Assembly (NCBI GenBank): GCA_030220185.1
Contig: JASPKZ010007795.1
Location: forward strand, 1,635,001 to 1,699,000
Direction of reading: 5' to 3'
Source of the DNA: Diploptera punctata
Taxonomy: Eukaryota > Arthropoda > Insecta > Blattodea > Blaberidae
DNA length: 64,000 bases
Part shown: piece by piece, positions 53,227 through 63,950 of the stretch
Numbering within the stretch: position 1 is the first letter of the stretch
How the letters are laid out: each line of letters begins with the position of its first letter
Notes under the pieces: model-generated
What the model saw: the letters and a program-made list of their open reading frames with translations, nothing else
Databases searched by the model: none
What the model was told of the DNA's origin: nothing
Translations under genes and position numbers: made by a program

Positions 53227-53446
53227 TGAAGCTATGGGAAGAGATAGATATTACTGATGAAATACAGAATCGACAGTTTAATGGGCATTGACACATACTC
53301 CTATGACTATCACCAGTAAAGAGATTAGGACAACCTAAACACATTTGGAAGAATGAAAAGAAAAGGATTGAAAGAGAAACAATGCCAATTGTAACAGTCT
53401 GTCGAGTAAAATCTTGTTATTATATACTGTAGTATATTAATTTAAT

Positions 53447-54173
53447 CTTCCTCTTCTTCCTTCCAAGTATTAGGCCAAGGTCTGTTACGATCCTATAGAA
53501 AATTTTCCCTCCAGCGTTTCCTCTTGATATATAATTATAAACAGTTTTGGGGATCCGATTTGAACTCATTCTTTCAATATGGTGTTTCCAATTTAGTTGG
53601 TACTGTTTAATATATTCCAAAATTGGCGTAGTCTTCAATTATTTCAAGATATCGGTGTTCCTTTTCCGATCCCATCTGGCGTAACCCGCTGTTCTACGCA
53701 TGAATCTCATTTCACAAGCCGTTATTCTGCTTTTATGTTGTCTTTTTAGTGTCCATGCTTCACTACCATAGGTCAACACTGGTCTAGCCAAAGTGTTATA
53801 TAAACGTAATCTGGTGTTTTCTCATACAAGGGACGGTTTCATAACTTGATTAATAATTCCCGAACTTTTATTATAACTAGTAATTTTTTCAGGCATATCC
53901 TTTTCATCCCAGATAGAGAAATAATATCCAAGATATTTAAATTGATTAGATCTCTCTAAAATTTTATTCTGGAGACACATTTTACTTTGTATTGGGTCCT
54001 TCCCATGATATGCCATAATTTTAGTTTTGTTAATTGATATTTCCATATTAAATTTGGCAGCTATTTTTTTGTAAATTATAAATTGATCGTTGCAAATCAT
54101 TTTCGGAAAGTGCCAGAAGAGCTAATTGATGGGTATATATCCTCGTGTTTTCCTCCATTCGTTTATTAATTTA

Positions 54174-54207
<34 letters not shown>

Positions 54208-54250
54208 GAAAAGCGCCGGTGAAAGTCCACATCCCTGTCTTACTCGAAGT
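53447..54250 (-). mobile_element. LINE-delta, with (TA)n expansion inside coding
   Basis: Minus-strand order: LRVRQGCGLSPALFI near 54240 (RT block 4), an IYIYIY run from a (TA)n at 54176-54204, MICNDQFIIYKKIAAKFNME, ISINKTKIMAYHGKDPIQSK, QFKYLGYYFSIW, TLARPVLTYGSEAWTL-like, ITACEMRFMRRTAGYARWDR-like, a RIPKTVYNYISRGN segment and the terminal NRPWPNTWKEEEE with GAA tail. The catalytic FADD block is not recognisable and frames shift repeatedly. Confidence 0.85.
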
Positions 54251-55098
54251 GTTATATATATAGTACGTATTTTTACAATTGGCATATATTATATGTTTAT
54301 GTGATGTTGGTACTGCTGGCTTGAATATTACTTTCAGGGGATCAAAGTTAATTTGAAGAGTCTCTATATCACGGGATATTAGAGAATAGAATTCAGTACA
54401 TTACTTTCCTTATGTAATTCGTTCTCTTGAAAATTAAACGTGTGCTTGATTTGTATTATACCGGGTAGTGGTTGAATTTCAGTGTTTCTAAATCTGGAAT
54501 TGAAGTCACGTAATGTCGAATCGAATTCACGTTTCTCTACCGTAGAACGTTAAATTTGCGCTTAATACCATTGTTACAGAAAGTATGAAAGTAGACAAGG
54601 ATCTCGAGCTGTGGGTCGTCTCGAGTCGGGGGAGCACTTGAATAGGCACAGAACAGGCGTCGCGGAGGAATGCGAAGGTCTCAAACAACAACCGCAACTA
54701 CAACCGGCAAAAAGAACAAGATTAAAAATTTAGAAGTAGGGGGAAGTAAAAAAGTAAATATAAAAAAGATAGTTGTAACCCCCTCCCCACCTCTACCACG
54801 TGGTATAACCGGCTTCACAACCTGACACATACTTCGCTAACACCCGTGTGAAGGCAGGTAAGCTACGGTATGGACCACCAAGGTGTTTCTAAACTATATC
54901 CAACCTTGTGTTCTCATACTAATTGGGAATCTTGCATCTCATTAAAATCACGCTCGTGATCAAAGGCATTTCTTAATACAAAAGTTATATCTCTATTTCT
55001 TAGAAAATATCAACTTTTACATTAATATTTTGTTGAATGTTTACGCCAATAATAAAATAGTGACTTATTATAACCAATTTATTTATTAAGGCTTATAG
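54251..55098. other. Unannotated stretch
   Basis: A pyrimidine-rich segment (accccctccccacctctacc near 54778) follows a purine-rich one. Nothing recognised. Confidence 0.45.
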
Positions 55099-55441
55099 GT
55101 AGCGGTTGTAGTCGAGTGGTTAAGGCAAGTTGCCTTGGGGCAGAGCTACGGACTTGCGCCGGTTCTAGTTTCCGTGAAAGAAGAAATTTTCTCATGTAAT
55201 TTCGGCAAATATGGGACCCGTGCCCACCTAGCATCGTAAGGAATTTGGTTGGGTAGCTACAATAAGTAGTGGCTCCAGGTTGAGGAAATCAGCTGCAACT
55301 GCTTGGGGACCCGATATGATGACCACATGTCACCCGTACACTGGTTGTATGATTGTCTATCTCTGTGACCAATACATGTGGATGTGAGGCCAGCAGCCGG
55401 ATGGTATGCCAAGGGCCTTCTAGTCCTGTCACGCCTTGGAG
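55099..55441 (+). mobile_element. SINE-A, diverged full length
   Basis: From ggtagcggttgtagtcgag to ctgtcacgccttggag, all blocks present with scattered substitutions. A short duplication (ttggttgggtag) lies near 55248. Confidence 0.9.
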
Positions 55442-55882
55442 TTTGTTTTTATTATGGGTAACGGTTAGCCAGAATTTGTGGGAAAAAAGTACAATGAAAA
55501 GATATACGTTCAAAATTCAATTCATTACTAGATTTTAAAAAAATTCAAATAGTTTGGACATCTAAAAATGATTACTGAAGAAAGTATTCAGGGAATGAGT
55601 GGAATACATTAGCTCAGGATATTACAGAAAGCTTAATTCTTGACGTTAAAATGATTATTGCTATTGAAAACTAATATTATTGTTTAAAGGACGACAAACT
55701 GAAAAACTCTCACAACTGGAATTTCCTACCACAGGAAATCAAGGATTGCCGGACTTCAGCATGTTATAAAGTAAATCTAATGTAAATTGGCTTGATCATT
55801 ACCCGTGTAAGGTACATGTATTCATTGGTGTTTGTCGTTTAATTTATCATATTTATATTATTATTGTTATTATTATTTTTTA
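55442..55882. other. Unannotated stretch
   Basis: Contains a possible tiny LINE-alpha scrap (cagggaatgagtggaatacattagctcagg near 55588, codons NDWKALAQD). Otherwise nothing recognised. Confidence 0.4.
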
Positions 55883-56178
55883 CTCCTGGCGCGACAGGCC
55901 TCGAAGGCCCTTAGCCTACCATCAGGCTGCTTGCCTCACATCCACATGTGTCAATCACAGAGGTAGATTACCATCCAGCCGTTACAGCTGGTTTTTTCAA
56001 CCTGGAGCCGCTACTTATTGTAGCTACCCAAATGCCTCACGATGCTGGGTGGGCACCGGTCCCATACTGGCCGAATTACCATGAGAAAATTTCTTCCCCC
56101 AAGGAGACTCGAACCAGCGCAAGTCCCGTAGCTCTGCGCCAAGGCTTCCAGCCTTAACCACTCTGCTACGGCGCCGGA
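55883..56178 (-). mobile_element. SINE-A with small internal deletion, in TTA-rich DNA
   Basis: Reverse SINE-A from ctcctggcgcgacaggcc to ctgctacggcgccgg. About 45 bp around the ACATGTCACCCC block is missing. TTA-rich sequence flanks both sides. Confidence 0.92.
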
Positions 56179-56179
56179 C

Positions 56180-56226
<47 letters not shown>
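56180..56226. repeat. (TTA)n microsatellite
   Basis: About 47 bp of TTA repeats next to the SINE-A head. Confidence 0.95.
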
Positions 56227-56227
<1 letters not shown>

Positions 56228-56269
56228 GTTTGCCGTATGTATGTTCATCCAAGGCCCTATAATTAGTAT

Positions 56270-56566
56270 CCATCCATCTGGAGGGCAGGTCTTTCACTGC
56301 AATCGTAGCATTTTCATGCTATGCTTTGCAGCTTTACTTGGGAATTATAGGTGTGGTAGCTTCCCGTTGCTTTCCACACCGGTGAAGAATGATGATGATA
56401 AGGATGATGATGATGGCCGTATGATTTTTGGGGACCGTTGGGCCCTAAGCTTCCTGACATTTGTCTTACAGGTGAGAAAAAACTCCAGAGCCTGTCCCGA
56501 CCGGGAATCGAATCCGGGCCCGCTGCGTGACAAGGCAGCATGCTATCTTGAGAACACAGCGGTGGA
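56270..56566 (-). mobile_element. SINE-C, nearly full length
   Basis: Reverse SINE-C from ccatctggagggcagg to cacagcggtgga, with a short deletion after the gagaaaaaactcc block. The B-box is retained (gggaatcgaatccggg). Confidence 0.92.
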
Positions 56567-56567
56567 C

Positions 56568-56667
56568 ATAATTTATGTAGTGTATCTATACTGTAAGCAT
56601 GTATTTGCAAATTTGTGCTGATTGAGTGGAAGAGGCCTAATGGCCCTAACTCTGCCAGAATAAGTAA

Positions 56668-56736
<69 letters not shown>
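56568..56736 (+). mobile_element. LINE-gamma 3-prime UTR insertion with (TTA)n
   Basis: Only the last roughly 100 bp of UTR (gtgctgattgagtggaagag, ctaactctgccagaataa) plus (TTA)n at 56669-56735. Matches the reverse-orientation copy at 57358. Confidence 0.88.
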
Positions 56737-56983
56737 ACATGAACTCTAGTTGTAATCCTGATTGTGGAGACAAATCAGAAACGTTGTCTTCCGAGTATTT
56801 CCTGATGATGGCATATTTTTATCATTTCAATGCATATAACTTACTATTGCTATGAGTAAAACATTTTTTTCTAGTCGGACCGTCTGGTATAGCGTCTTAA
56901 CATATTCAATTCTGGATCCCAGATATGCGGATTCATATCTTGCGTAATAGATTTTTTGAGGGGCGTAAAATTCCTGAGTGTAC

Positions 56984-57322
56984 TGCGCCGTAGCCGAGTG
57001 GTTAAATCAAGATGCCTTGGCGCAGAGCTACTGGACTCTACGTTGGTTCGAGTCTCCATGTGAGAAGAAGTTTTATCGTGGAATTTTCGGTCAGTATAGG
57101 ACCGATACCTATCCAGGATAGTGAGACATTTGAGGAGTTACAATAAGTAGCTGCTTAAGGTTGAGAAAACAAGCTGTAGCGACTGGGGGACCCGAAATGC
57201 TGACCACATGTCACCCCTACAGTGGCAGGATGATTGTCTACCTCTCTGATTTACACATTTAAATATTAGGCCAGCAGGCGTCTGGTAGGCCAAGAGCCTT
57301 CTAGGCCTGTCGCGCCTTGGAG
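56984..57322 (+). mobile_element. SINE-A, diverged full length
   Basis: From tgcgccgtagccgagtggtt to gcctgtcgcgccttggag, with moderate substitution throughout. Confidence 0.92.
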
Positions 57323-57357
57323 TTAGAAGTCCTCAGTAGGCTTGATTTAAAGTTTAA

Positions 57358-57578
57358 TAATATAATAATAATAATAATAATAATAATACTTTATTTATTC
57401 TGGCAGAGTTAAGGCCATAAGGCTATCTCTTCCACTCAACCAGCACAAATACAAATAAATATTCGACAAATATAGATATACACTATACTAATTATAAACA
57501 CTTAAAGATACAATAAATGTAGCAATGTAAATGTCATGTACAAACAACATTTTATAGGGTAATAACAATAATGATACG

Positions 57579-57632
<54 letters not shown>

Positions 57633-58162
57633 TAAATATGATACATTATACGGGAAACACCAATTAATATATACATCTTACACTGGATAATAATGAAGTC
57701 GAGTTTAGAGCAAATATAAATTTAGATTTCTTTTAAAAGATGCCAATGTCCGGCAGCCCTTATTTCTTGTGGTAGGGAATTCCAGTTGCGAGAAGTGGAG
57801 ATGGTATATGACATGGAGTGATGTGATGTCCTATGTTGCGGTATATTAAGTAAGAGACTATGTTGTGATCTTGTGTTTAAGTTATGGTTTGAGGATAGAT
57901 ACTGGAAACGGGATGATAAATAATTGAGAATCGAGGTATGTAGGATCTTAAATAGGAGAATTAGACAGTGCGATTTTCTTCTCTCTTTTAGATGTAGCCA
58001 TGACAATTCGTGGAATAATGGAGAAATGTGATCGTATTTTCGAACATTAAATATGAATCTGATACACATATTATGGACACGCTGCAGTTTGTCCGACAAT
58101 CCGTCACTTATGTCAGTTAGTAGAACGTCACAGTAGTCAAAATGCGGCATCACTAAAGTGTG
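57358..58162 (-). mobile_element. LINE-gamma, 5-prime truncated
   Basis: Tail (AAT)n at 57358-57388, UTR ttattctggcagagttaagg, a second internal (AAT)n at 57578-57632, and coding to 58153. The UTR ending is the mirror of the one at 56568-56736. Confidence 0.9.
57722..58153 (-). pseudogene. LINE-gamma polymerase C-terminal domain
   Basis: 143 codons: MPHFDYCDVLLTDISDGLSD, QRVHNMCIRFIFNVRKYDHI, LSWLHLKERRKSHCLILLFK, RSQHSLLLNIPQHRTSHHSM and NWNSLPQEIRAAGHWHLLKE. These correspond to residues about 215 onward of the frame at 13801-14937. The open frame is uninterrupted, but the RT catalytic part is absent because of 5-prime truncation. Confidence 0.8.
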
Positions 58163-59283
58163 CTAAGTACCTGTTTATATATTAATGTGGATTTTTTGTT
58201 TAAATATTTCATAATTTTAAATTTCAATTTTGATAAACTTTGTCAATTAGCTAAAACCGTGTAGGCCTCTCAGAATATGCTCCATCTTCGGCATGTCATT
58301 TGGTACTGATGTTGGCGTATAAATTGTATAATTGAGTTCAGGTCTGTGGGCGTGTTCTCTAAAGTGTACGTCTCGTAGATTTAAAATACGCAAAGAATTT
58401 AAAGCTTAGAAATAAGATGCATCTGACCATTTTTTCTCTCCATTTTTTTAATCAATTTTGAATAGCTGAAATATAATGAATGAAAATTGTTGCTGGCATT
58501 TTCACTGAATTCAAGTGTAACATGAATCTCATTCTTTTGTTTTGATTACCTCGTTATATATTTGAAGGGATAATGATACCTCCTTGTTATGTTGGCTAGT
58601 CATATTTCCTTTCACCCTATAGTTAAGGGCAGTTTACGTCGCTGTTCTCATACTAAAGACAATTTATTCCAGTTTTTATTTTCATCCCCATTCATATTCG
58701 CTGACGCCACATCACTAACTTTAATTAAACAACTTGTAATATTTTTCTCTCTTCTTGGACCCAGCTATATGCGGGACGCTGTAGTGAAATTACTTTTTGA
58801 ATAATGACAATATCATTATTTTAATAGTGTACACTTTGTAAGCATTCTCAGCTATGTTACTTGCACCGACTCTTTTTAATTAGTAATTAACACTACAAGC
58901 AGGCACTTGTAGGACTGCAAAGAAGAAACGTTGTGAGCCATTAGAGGAGGTGTTCTCACTAAGGGTTGTTCGTTAACGCTCTACTGATACAGTAACGGCT
59001 GCTTCCTCACGGATCACCAATTTAACACGTCGATCAATAAAACTTAGTCAAGTTTGAACGATGGAACTCTGCATTGCCGCCACTGCTGTTTAATTAGTAA
59101 ACCTTAATCAACATGGGCTGTGTAACACATTATCGGTTCCTACTACTTCATTAGTGTTCTCTATACATTTACCGTAGCTAAATTAAACTGCTATCTCTAA
59201 TAAAGCCTAAAGCTTCATTACAATCTGCATTATTAGGATTCCTCTGATTTATTTTCCCATTTTAACTTTGCTTTATTTGGTTC
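58163..59283. other. Unannotated stretch
   Basis: A minus-strand run of about 50 codons near 58405-58255 (containing VHFREHAHRPELNYTIY) is open and not obviously low-complexity, but I do not recognise it. Otherwise nothing. Confidence 0.4.
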
Positions 59284-59298
59284 GTAAAAATCACAAGT

Positions 59299-60247
59299 TG
59301 GAAATAGAATATCCTCAGAATTTGATATAACAAAAGGATTAAGACAAGGATGCGGGATGTCACCAACATTGTTTAAGATATATTTAGAAGCAGTATTAAT
59401 GAAATGGAATAAGTCATGTAGGGGAATGGGAATCGACATTAATGGCCTTTTACTGCACAATTTATTATTCGCTGATGACCAGATTATAATAGGACAAGAT
59501 AAAGAAGATATAGAATATATGATAAGAAAGTTGGTCGATGCATTTGAGGTAGGTGGACTGAAGATAAATTACATTAAAACAGAATATATGGTAATCGGAG
59601 GAAATTCAGAAGACCTAAAAATAAATAATATGATAATTAAACGTGTTGAAGAATTTAAATATCTTGGATCTATAATAGATAAATCTGGTACTTGTGAAAA
59701 ATATATTACTAACAGAGTAAATTGTGCAAGGAAGGCGATTAGATCCCTGAATGGTCTTTTATGGAATAGAAATTTGACCAGAAAAACAAAAAAAGGGATT
59801 ATGCAGACAATAATAGAAAGTATACTTACATATGGATCAGAAAGCTGGACAATAAATGAAAGGATGCAGAAAAGAATCTTGGCGACAGAAATGGATGGAT
59901 TACGGAGAAGTATGAGAATATCCAGGCTACAACATATTCGAAATACATATATCAGACAAGAAATGGATGCACAGGAAACTGTTATCGATAGGATAACAAA
60001 GAGAGCTCTACAATGGTATGGACATGTACAACGGATGCCGGAAGACCAGTGGCCTAAACAGGTGTTGGATTGGATGGTACCAGGCAGAAGGAGAAGGGGA
60101 AGAATTAGAAGAGCATGGTATGAGGGAATATATGATGCCATGATGAAGAGGGGTATGGAAGATGGACAATGGGAAGATAGGAATCTCTGGAAAGCAGGAA
60201 TCAAGGGCAAACTGCTGTAAAGTGGAAGGCCTGTATTAAGTAAGTAA
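59299..60247 (+). mobile_element. LINE-epsilon, intact-frame young insertion, 15-bp TSD
   Basis: The TSD gtaaaaatcacaagt is exact at 59284-59298 and 60248-60262. The 949-bp insert is a 5-prime-truncated LINE whose coding frame is open from the first complete codon (59300) to the stop at 60220. A short UTR and a TAAGTAAGTAA tail follow. Confidence 0.97.
59300..60220 (+). CDS. LINE-epsilon RT palm, thumb and C-terminal domain, partial
   Basis: About 306 codons without interruption (first ATG at 59357). Order: EFDITKGLRQGCGMSPTLF (RT block 4), LLFADDQIIIGQDKED at about 59463 with the intact catalytic FADD, INYIKTEYMVIGGNS, EEFKYLGSIIDKSG, ESILTYGSESWTINERMQKR, MDGLRRSMRISRLQHIRN, RALQWYGHVQRMPEDQWPKQ, a GRRRRGRIRRAWYEG basic segment and NLWKAGIKGKLL stop. 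The endonuclease, the RT fingers and any ORF1 lie upstream of the truncation. It cannot retrotranspose alone, but its condition implies an active source element elsewhere. Confidence 0.9.
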   Translation, partial: GNRISSEFDITKGLRQGCGMSPTLFKIYLEAVLMKWNKSCRGMGIDINGLLLHNLLFADDQIIIGQDKEDIEYMIRKLVDAFEVGGLKINYIKTEYMVIGGNSEDLKINNMIIKRVEEFKYLGSIIDKSGTCEKYITNRVNCARKAIRSLNGLLWNRNLTRKTKKGIMQTIIESILTYGSESWTINERMQKRILATEMDGLRRSMRISRLQHIRNTYIRQEMDAQETVIDRITKRALQWYGHVQRMPEDQWPKQVLDWMVPGRRRRGRIRRAWYEGIYDAMMKRGMEDGQWEDRNLWKAGIKGKLL

Positions 60248-60301
60248 GTAAAAATCACAAGTATAAATATACTGTATTTATGTTTGTGTCATGCTATTTT
60301 A

Positions 60302-60600
60302 GTAGCACGCTGTAGCTTTGATAGTTAAGGTAATACTCTACAGACCAGAATGTAGAGGGTTTGAGTCCCGGTGAGTCCGGATTTTTAACCTGACGCAAAC
60401 CTTCTGGTGGCACCATGGTCCTGAGGTCGACTCAGCCTCTAACTGAAACGAGTGGCATACGTTTGTTCTGGGGGTTAAGTCGTCCGTCACGCAGGGCTGA
60501 CAATCCGGCTGACATCAAGTGCCGATTGTCTTGAAACAGTGGGAGTCTTAACCTCCTACTACCCCAGGCCTATGGCCTATAGTGGGATCATTTTACCTTT
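60302..60600 (+). mobile_element. SINE-B, moderately old
   Basis: From agcacgctgtagctttgata to gtgggatcattttacctttt, with the B-box gggtttgagtcccgg. Substitutions are scattered over the whole length. Confidence 0.9.
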
Positions 60601-60628
60601 TCATCATGCTGTTTTACAGTTAAATATG

Positions 60629-60970
60629 TCCACCGCTGCGCTGCCTTGTCACGTCGCGGGCCCGAGTTCGAGTCTTGGTCGGGATAAGTTTCCTGGGCGA
60701 GTTTCTTTTCAGTTTTTTCTTCATCTGTAAGACTAATGTCAGGAAACTTTAAGAATCAAACGGCCCTCGAACATCATATGACCATCGTCATTCATATTGG
60801 CCATAGATTAAGATTGGCGCTCCTCTATTATCATTTATCATCATCACCCATCACATCATCGGGGCAGCGTAGCCCCTCCTCCAGGCGCCCCAATCTGAGA
60901 AGTGGTTACAATTACGCCAACACCAGGAGAGAACATCAGAAATATCGAAATGACAATCTGGGGGATTGAA
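60629..60970 (+). mobile_element. Chimeric SINE, C-head joined to F-tail
   Basis: SINE-C head with about 12 bp of the A-box region missing (tccaccgctgcgctgccttg), B-box cccgagttcgagtcttgg, then the proximal C body. At about 60805 it continues as agattaagattggcgctcct and the F-tail (catcggggcagcgtagcccc, ttacaattacgccaacacca). Confidence 0.88.
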
Positions 60971-61284
60971 TATAAAAAATAAATATAATTTAATTAACGT
61001 CATTCTTTAAAATATCAGGCCATTAGATGTCGGTGAAAGGACCGACAAATTTTGCTCAGAGAAGTTATTTTAGGTGTCTGTATTTATGTATACCCGCATA
61101 TCCCTACTTGGGGCAAAGATGCTCCCTTCCTCCCAAGCATAATTTATTCCCTGCAATGTTAGCGAGTTTCAAGTCGTTCGATAATCGCCTCGAAGGGACT
61201 CCTAGACATTTAAGATGTTACTTGAATGTAAAAAGCAATTAAATTTTGCTCATAGGGTCTTATTTTCGATTCGCGGTTATTTTA
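60971..61284. other. Unannotated stretch
   Basis: Nothing recognised. Confidence 0.5.
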
Positions 61285-61470
61285 TGTGCCATAACTGCGC
61301 GGACATAAGCTCTCCATATATCCCTACTCTGAGATAATTATTTCGAATCATCCCCTATATAATTTAAATCGTGGTTAACATTATTTTCTCGCCTCATCCT
61401 TGGTCTACGTATTGGGCGCCTATCCTCTGCATTTTCTACAATAAGTTCCGTGCTTCTCTTTCTCTAACGC
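61285..61470 (-). mobile_element. LINE-alpha fragment, both ends lost
   Basis: Reverse alpha segment from the YVRAVMA-equivalent (actgcgcggacataagctct) to the RRAWKLLVG-equivalent, diverged. The tail is absent. Confidence 0.75.
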
Positions 61471-61954
61471 CAATTTTTTTTTTCGAAATAAATTTAAAAA
61501 GTAAGGCCTAGTCCGTTAACTAACAAAATTTAACCATTAGGAGTGGGGATTGACCTGAAGCGAAGATTTAAAAAAAAATGCTTTAGCAGCCGCAACTTTG
61601 AATATTTTACAACAGAACTCGACGTATGTCAGTGAAATAAAACTAAAAAGTATTCTTCAACAATCAGCGAAACAGCTATTGTCCCCTCAGTCTCTAAATT
61701 TGGTTGGTATAAGGAAGTGACGTCATTAAAACCAGGGTTACCAGCACCATGCATTTAACGAAGTCCGTCACGCAAGAATGCATAAAGTTAACGAATTGCT
61801 CAGCAAATCGAATTTTTTTCCGATTTTTCTCAAACCCAGAATATATTTATCTTTTGTTAACCCTTGTTGGAAAGCAATGAAAACAAATCATGCCTAACCA
61901 TAAATTAATACCTGTGGCATACTTTGTATAGTTTGACATAAATTTAAATAATTT
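61471..61954. other. Unannotated stretch
   Basis: Nothing recognised. Confidence 0.5.
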
Positions 61955-61964
61955 AAACTGAGGT

Positions 61965-62268
61965 GGGGCACGCCGTAGCGTAGTGGTTAAGGCACTGAGC
62001 TACAAGCCGGAGGGTCGAGGGTTCAAGTCCCGTTGGGGTCAGGATTTTTTTAACTGACCCAAACCCTCTGGCGGCACCATGACCCTGGGGTCGACTCAGC
62101 CTCTAATGGAAATGAGTACCAGACGCTTGTTCTGGGGGTAAAGGCGGCCGTCACGCAGGGCTGACAACGCGGCTGACATAAAGTGCCGATTGTCTAGAAA
62201 CAAGTGGGAGCATTAACATCCTACTACCCCAAGGGCCTCCGGGCCTGTTGTGGGATCACTTTACTTTT
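61965..62268 (+). mobile_element. SINE-B, near-consensus, first half of a SINE tandem
   Basis: ggggcacgccgtagcgtagt through atcactttacttttg. Almost identical to 2555-2861. Preceded by aaactgaggt (61955-61964), which recurs only after the adjoining SINE-A. Confidence 0.96.
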
Positions 62269-62270
62269 GT

Positions 62271-62607
62271 CCCGCGCCGTAGCCGAGCGGTTAAGGCAGG
62301 AAGCCTTGGCGCAGAGCTACGGGACTTGCGCTGGTTCGAGTCTCCATGGGGGAAGAAATTTTCTCATGGTATTTCGGCCAGTATGGGACCGGTGCCCACC
62401 CAGCATCGTGATGCATTTGGGTAGCTACAATAAGTAGCGGCTCCAGGTTGAGAAAACCAGCTATAACGGCTGGGGGACTCGACATGCTGACCACATGTCA
62501 CCCCTACACTGGCTGATTATCATCTACCGCTGTGATTGACACATGTGGATGTGAGGCCAGCAGCCTGCTGGTAGGCTAAGGGCCTTGTAGGCCTGTCGCG
62601 CCAGGAG
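62271..62607 (+). mobile_element. SINE-A, near-consensus, second half of a SINE tandem
   Basis: cccgcgccgtagccgagcgg through gtcgcgccaggag, followed by ten A residues and aaactgaggt at 62615-62624. It starts two bases after the SINE-B end. Confidence 0.96.
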
Positions 62608-62794
62608 AAAAAAAAAACTGAGGTATTCTTTATAAAAAAATTACATTAATTTATTAAACATATTCATAAGCAGCAGCAGCCCTACAGCCTGATTCGAGCC
62701 TCGGCTTCCCTCAGAACCCTCACAGGCAATCTTAATCTGTCTGGTTTTATTTGTTTCTTTGGATTTCGTAGCAAAGGTTATGCATATATATATA

Positions 62795-63499
62795 TCCATC
62801 GTAATTCTGCCCAGGTGTTTCACAGCAATCATAGCATTTTCATGCTATGCTTTGCAGCTTTACTAGGGAATTATAGGTGTTGTAGCGTCTCGTTACTTTC
62901 CATACCGGTGAAGGATACTTACTTACTTACTTACTCACTGGCACTATCGAACCCGTAGGTTCATGGCCGCGCGGACATAAGTTCTCCATACATCCCTATC
63001 CTGAGCTAATGCTTTCCAATCATTCCCTGTATAATCTACTTCCCTCAAATCATAGTTAATGTTCTCCCACCTCATTCTTGGTCTACCAACTGGGCGTTTT
63101 CCCTCTGGCTTTCCTACAAGAAGCTTCCATGCACGTCTTTCATTCTCCATACGTGCAACATGTCCTGCCCATCGCAGTCTACGAGACTTAACTGTTCTTA
63201 TTATATCTGGCTTCCTATAAAGACCATGTAGTTCATTGTTATGTAGTCTTCTCCATTCACCTGTCTGTTCATCTCTCTTTGATCCAAAAATTTTCCTAAG
63301 AACTTTATTCTCAAATACTCGTAATCTCCTTTCCTCCCTTAAAGTAAGAGTCCATGTGGTGATGATAATAAGGATGATGATGATGGCCGGATGATTTTCG
63401 GGGACCGTTGGGCCCTAAGCTTCCTGACATCTTTCTTACACGTTAGGAAAAACCTCACCCAGGAGCCTGTCCCGACCGGGAATCGAACCCGGGCCCGCC
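62795..63499 (-). mobile_element. SINE-C split by a LINE-alpha
   Basis: The distal half, 62795-62916, runs from the ccatcgtaattctgcccagg tail to taccggtgaaggat. The proximal half, 63358-63499, has the ggatgatgatgatggccgg block and the cgggaatcgaacccgggccc B-box. The terminal head beyond the B-box is replaced by a (CA)n/(TA)n tract. Confidence 0.92.
62917..63357 (-). mobile_element. LINE-alpha inserted in SINE-C
   Basis: Reverse alpha from an ACTTACTTACTTACTCACTGG tail at 62917 through the terminal codons, RRLRWAGHVARMENERRAW and KRDEQTGEWRRLHNNELHGL equivalents, to the TWTLTLREERRLR equivalent at about 63357. ggtgaaggat on the left and ggtgatgat on the right suggest an imperfect TSD. One short deletion (a missing AAC triplet in the WENNINY codons). 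Confidence 0.93.
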
Positions 63500-63514
63500 T
63501 TATACACAAACACA

Positions 63515-63515
<1 letters not shown>

Positions 63516-63587
<72 letters not shown>
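63516..63587. repeat. (CA)n then (TA)n compound microsatellite
   Basis: About 34 bp of CA followed by about 38 bp of TA, replacing the expected SINE-C head. Confidence 0.96.
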
Positions 63588-63590
<3 letters not shown>

Positions 63591-63950
63591 AGAGTCGATC
63601 CTGAAGAAGGACGATGACTTTCTGTTGGGTTTTCTTTCTTAGCTGATAGATATCAAGTATAGCGACAAGAACCCGCTCTTCGCCCTCACATGACTTAGCG
63701 CTATCCAGGGATCATGACATGGACCTGCATGCGTAGGACTTTGTAGGATTAAATGACATTTCTCGAGTTTTTAAGTGGTACACGTCAATCAACAAGATGT
63801 GTACCCTCGAGGTCATATTATCGCTTTGGCCCCCTTATTAAAAATATTAAATACATAAACCTACAATATAAAAATATTAGTTGAAAAATAATTGGATCTT
63901 TCAGTTTCGAATAAAAAAGGCAAGAAATAAATAAACCAACCAATGTTAGA
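63588..63950. other. Unannotated stretch
   Basis: Nothing recognised. Confidence 0.5.

Noticed and set aside
59569..60258. 229-codon minus-strand frame, hydrophobic
   Set aside because: It is the antisense shadow of the intact LINE-epsilon coding frame.
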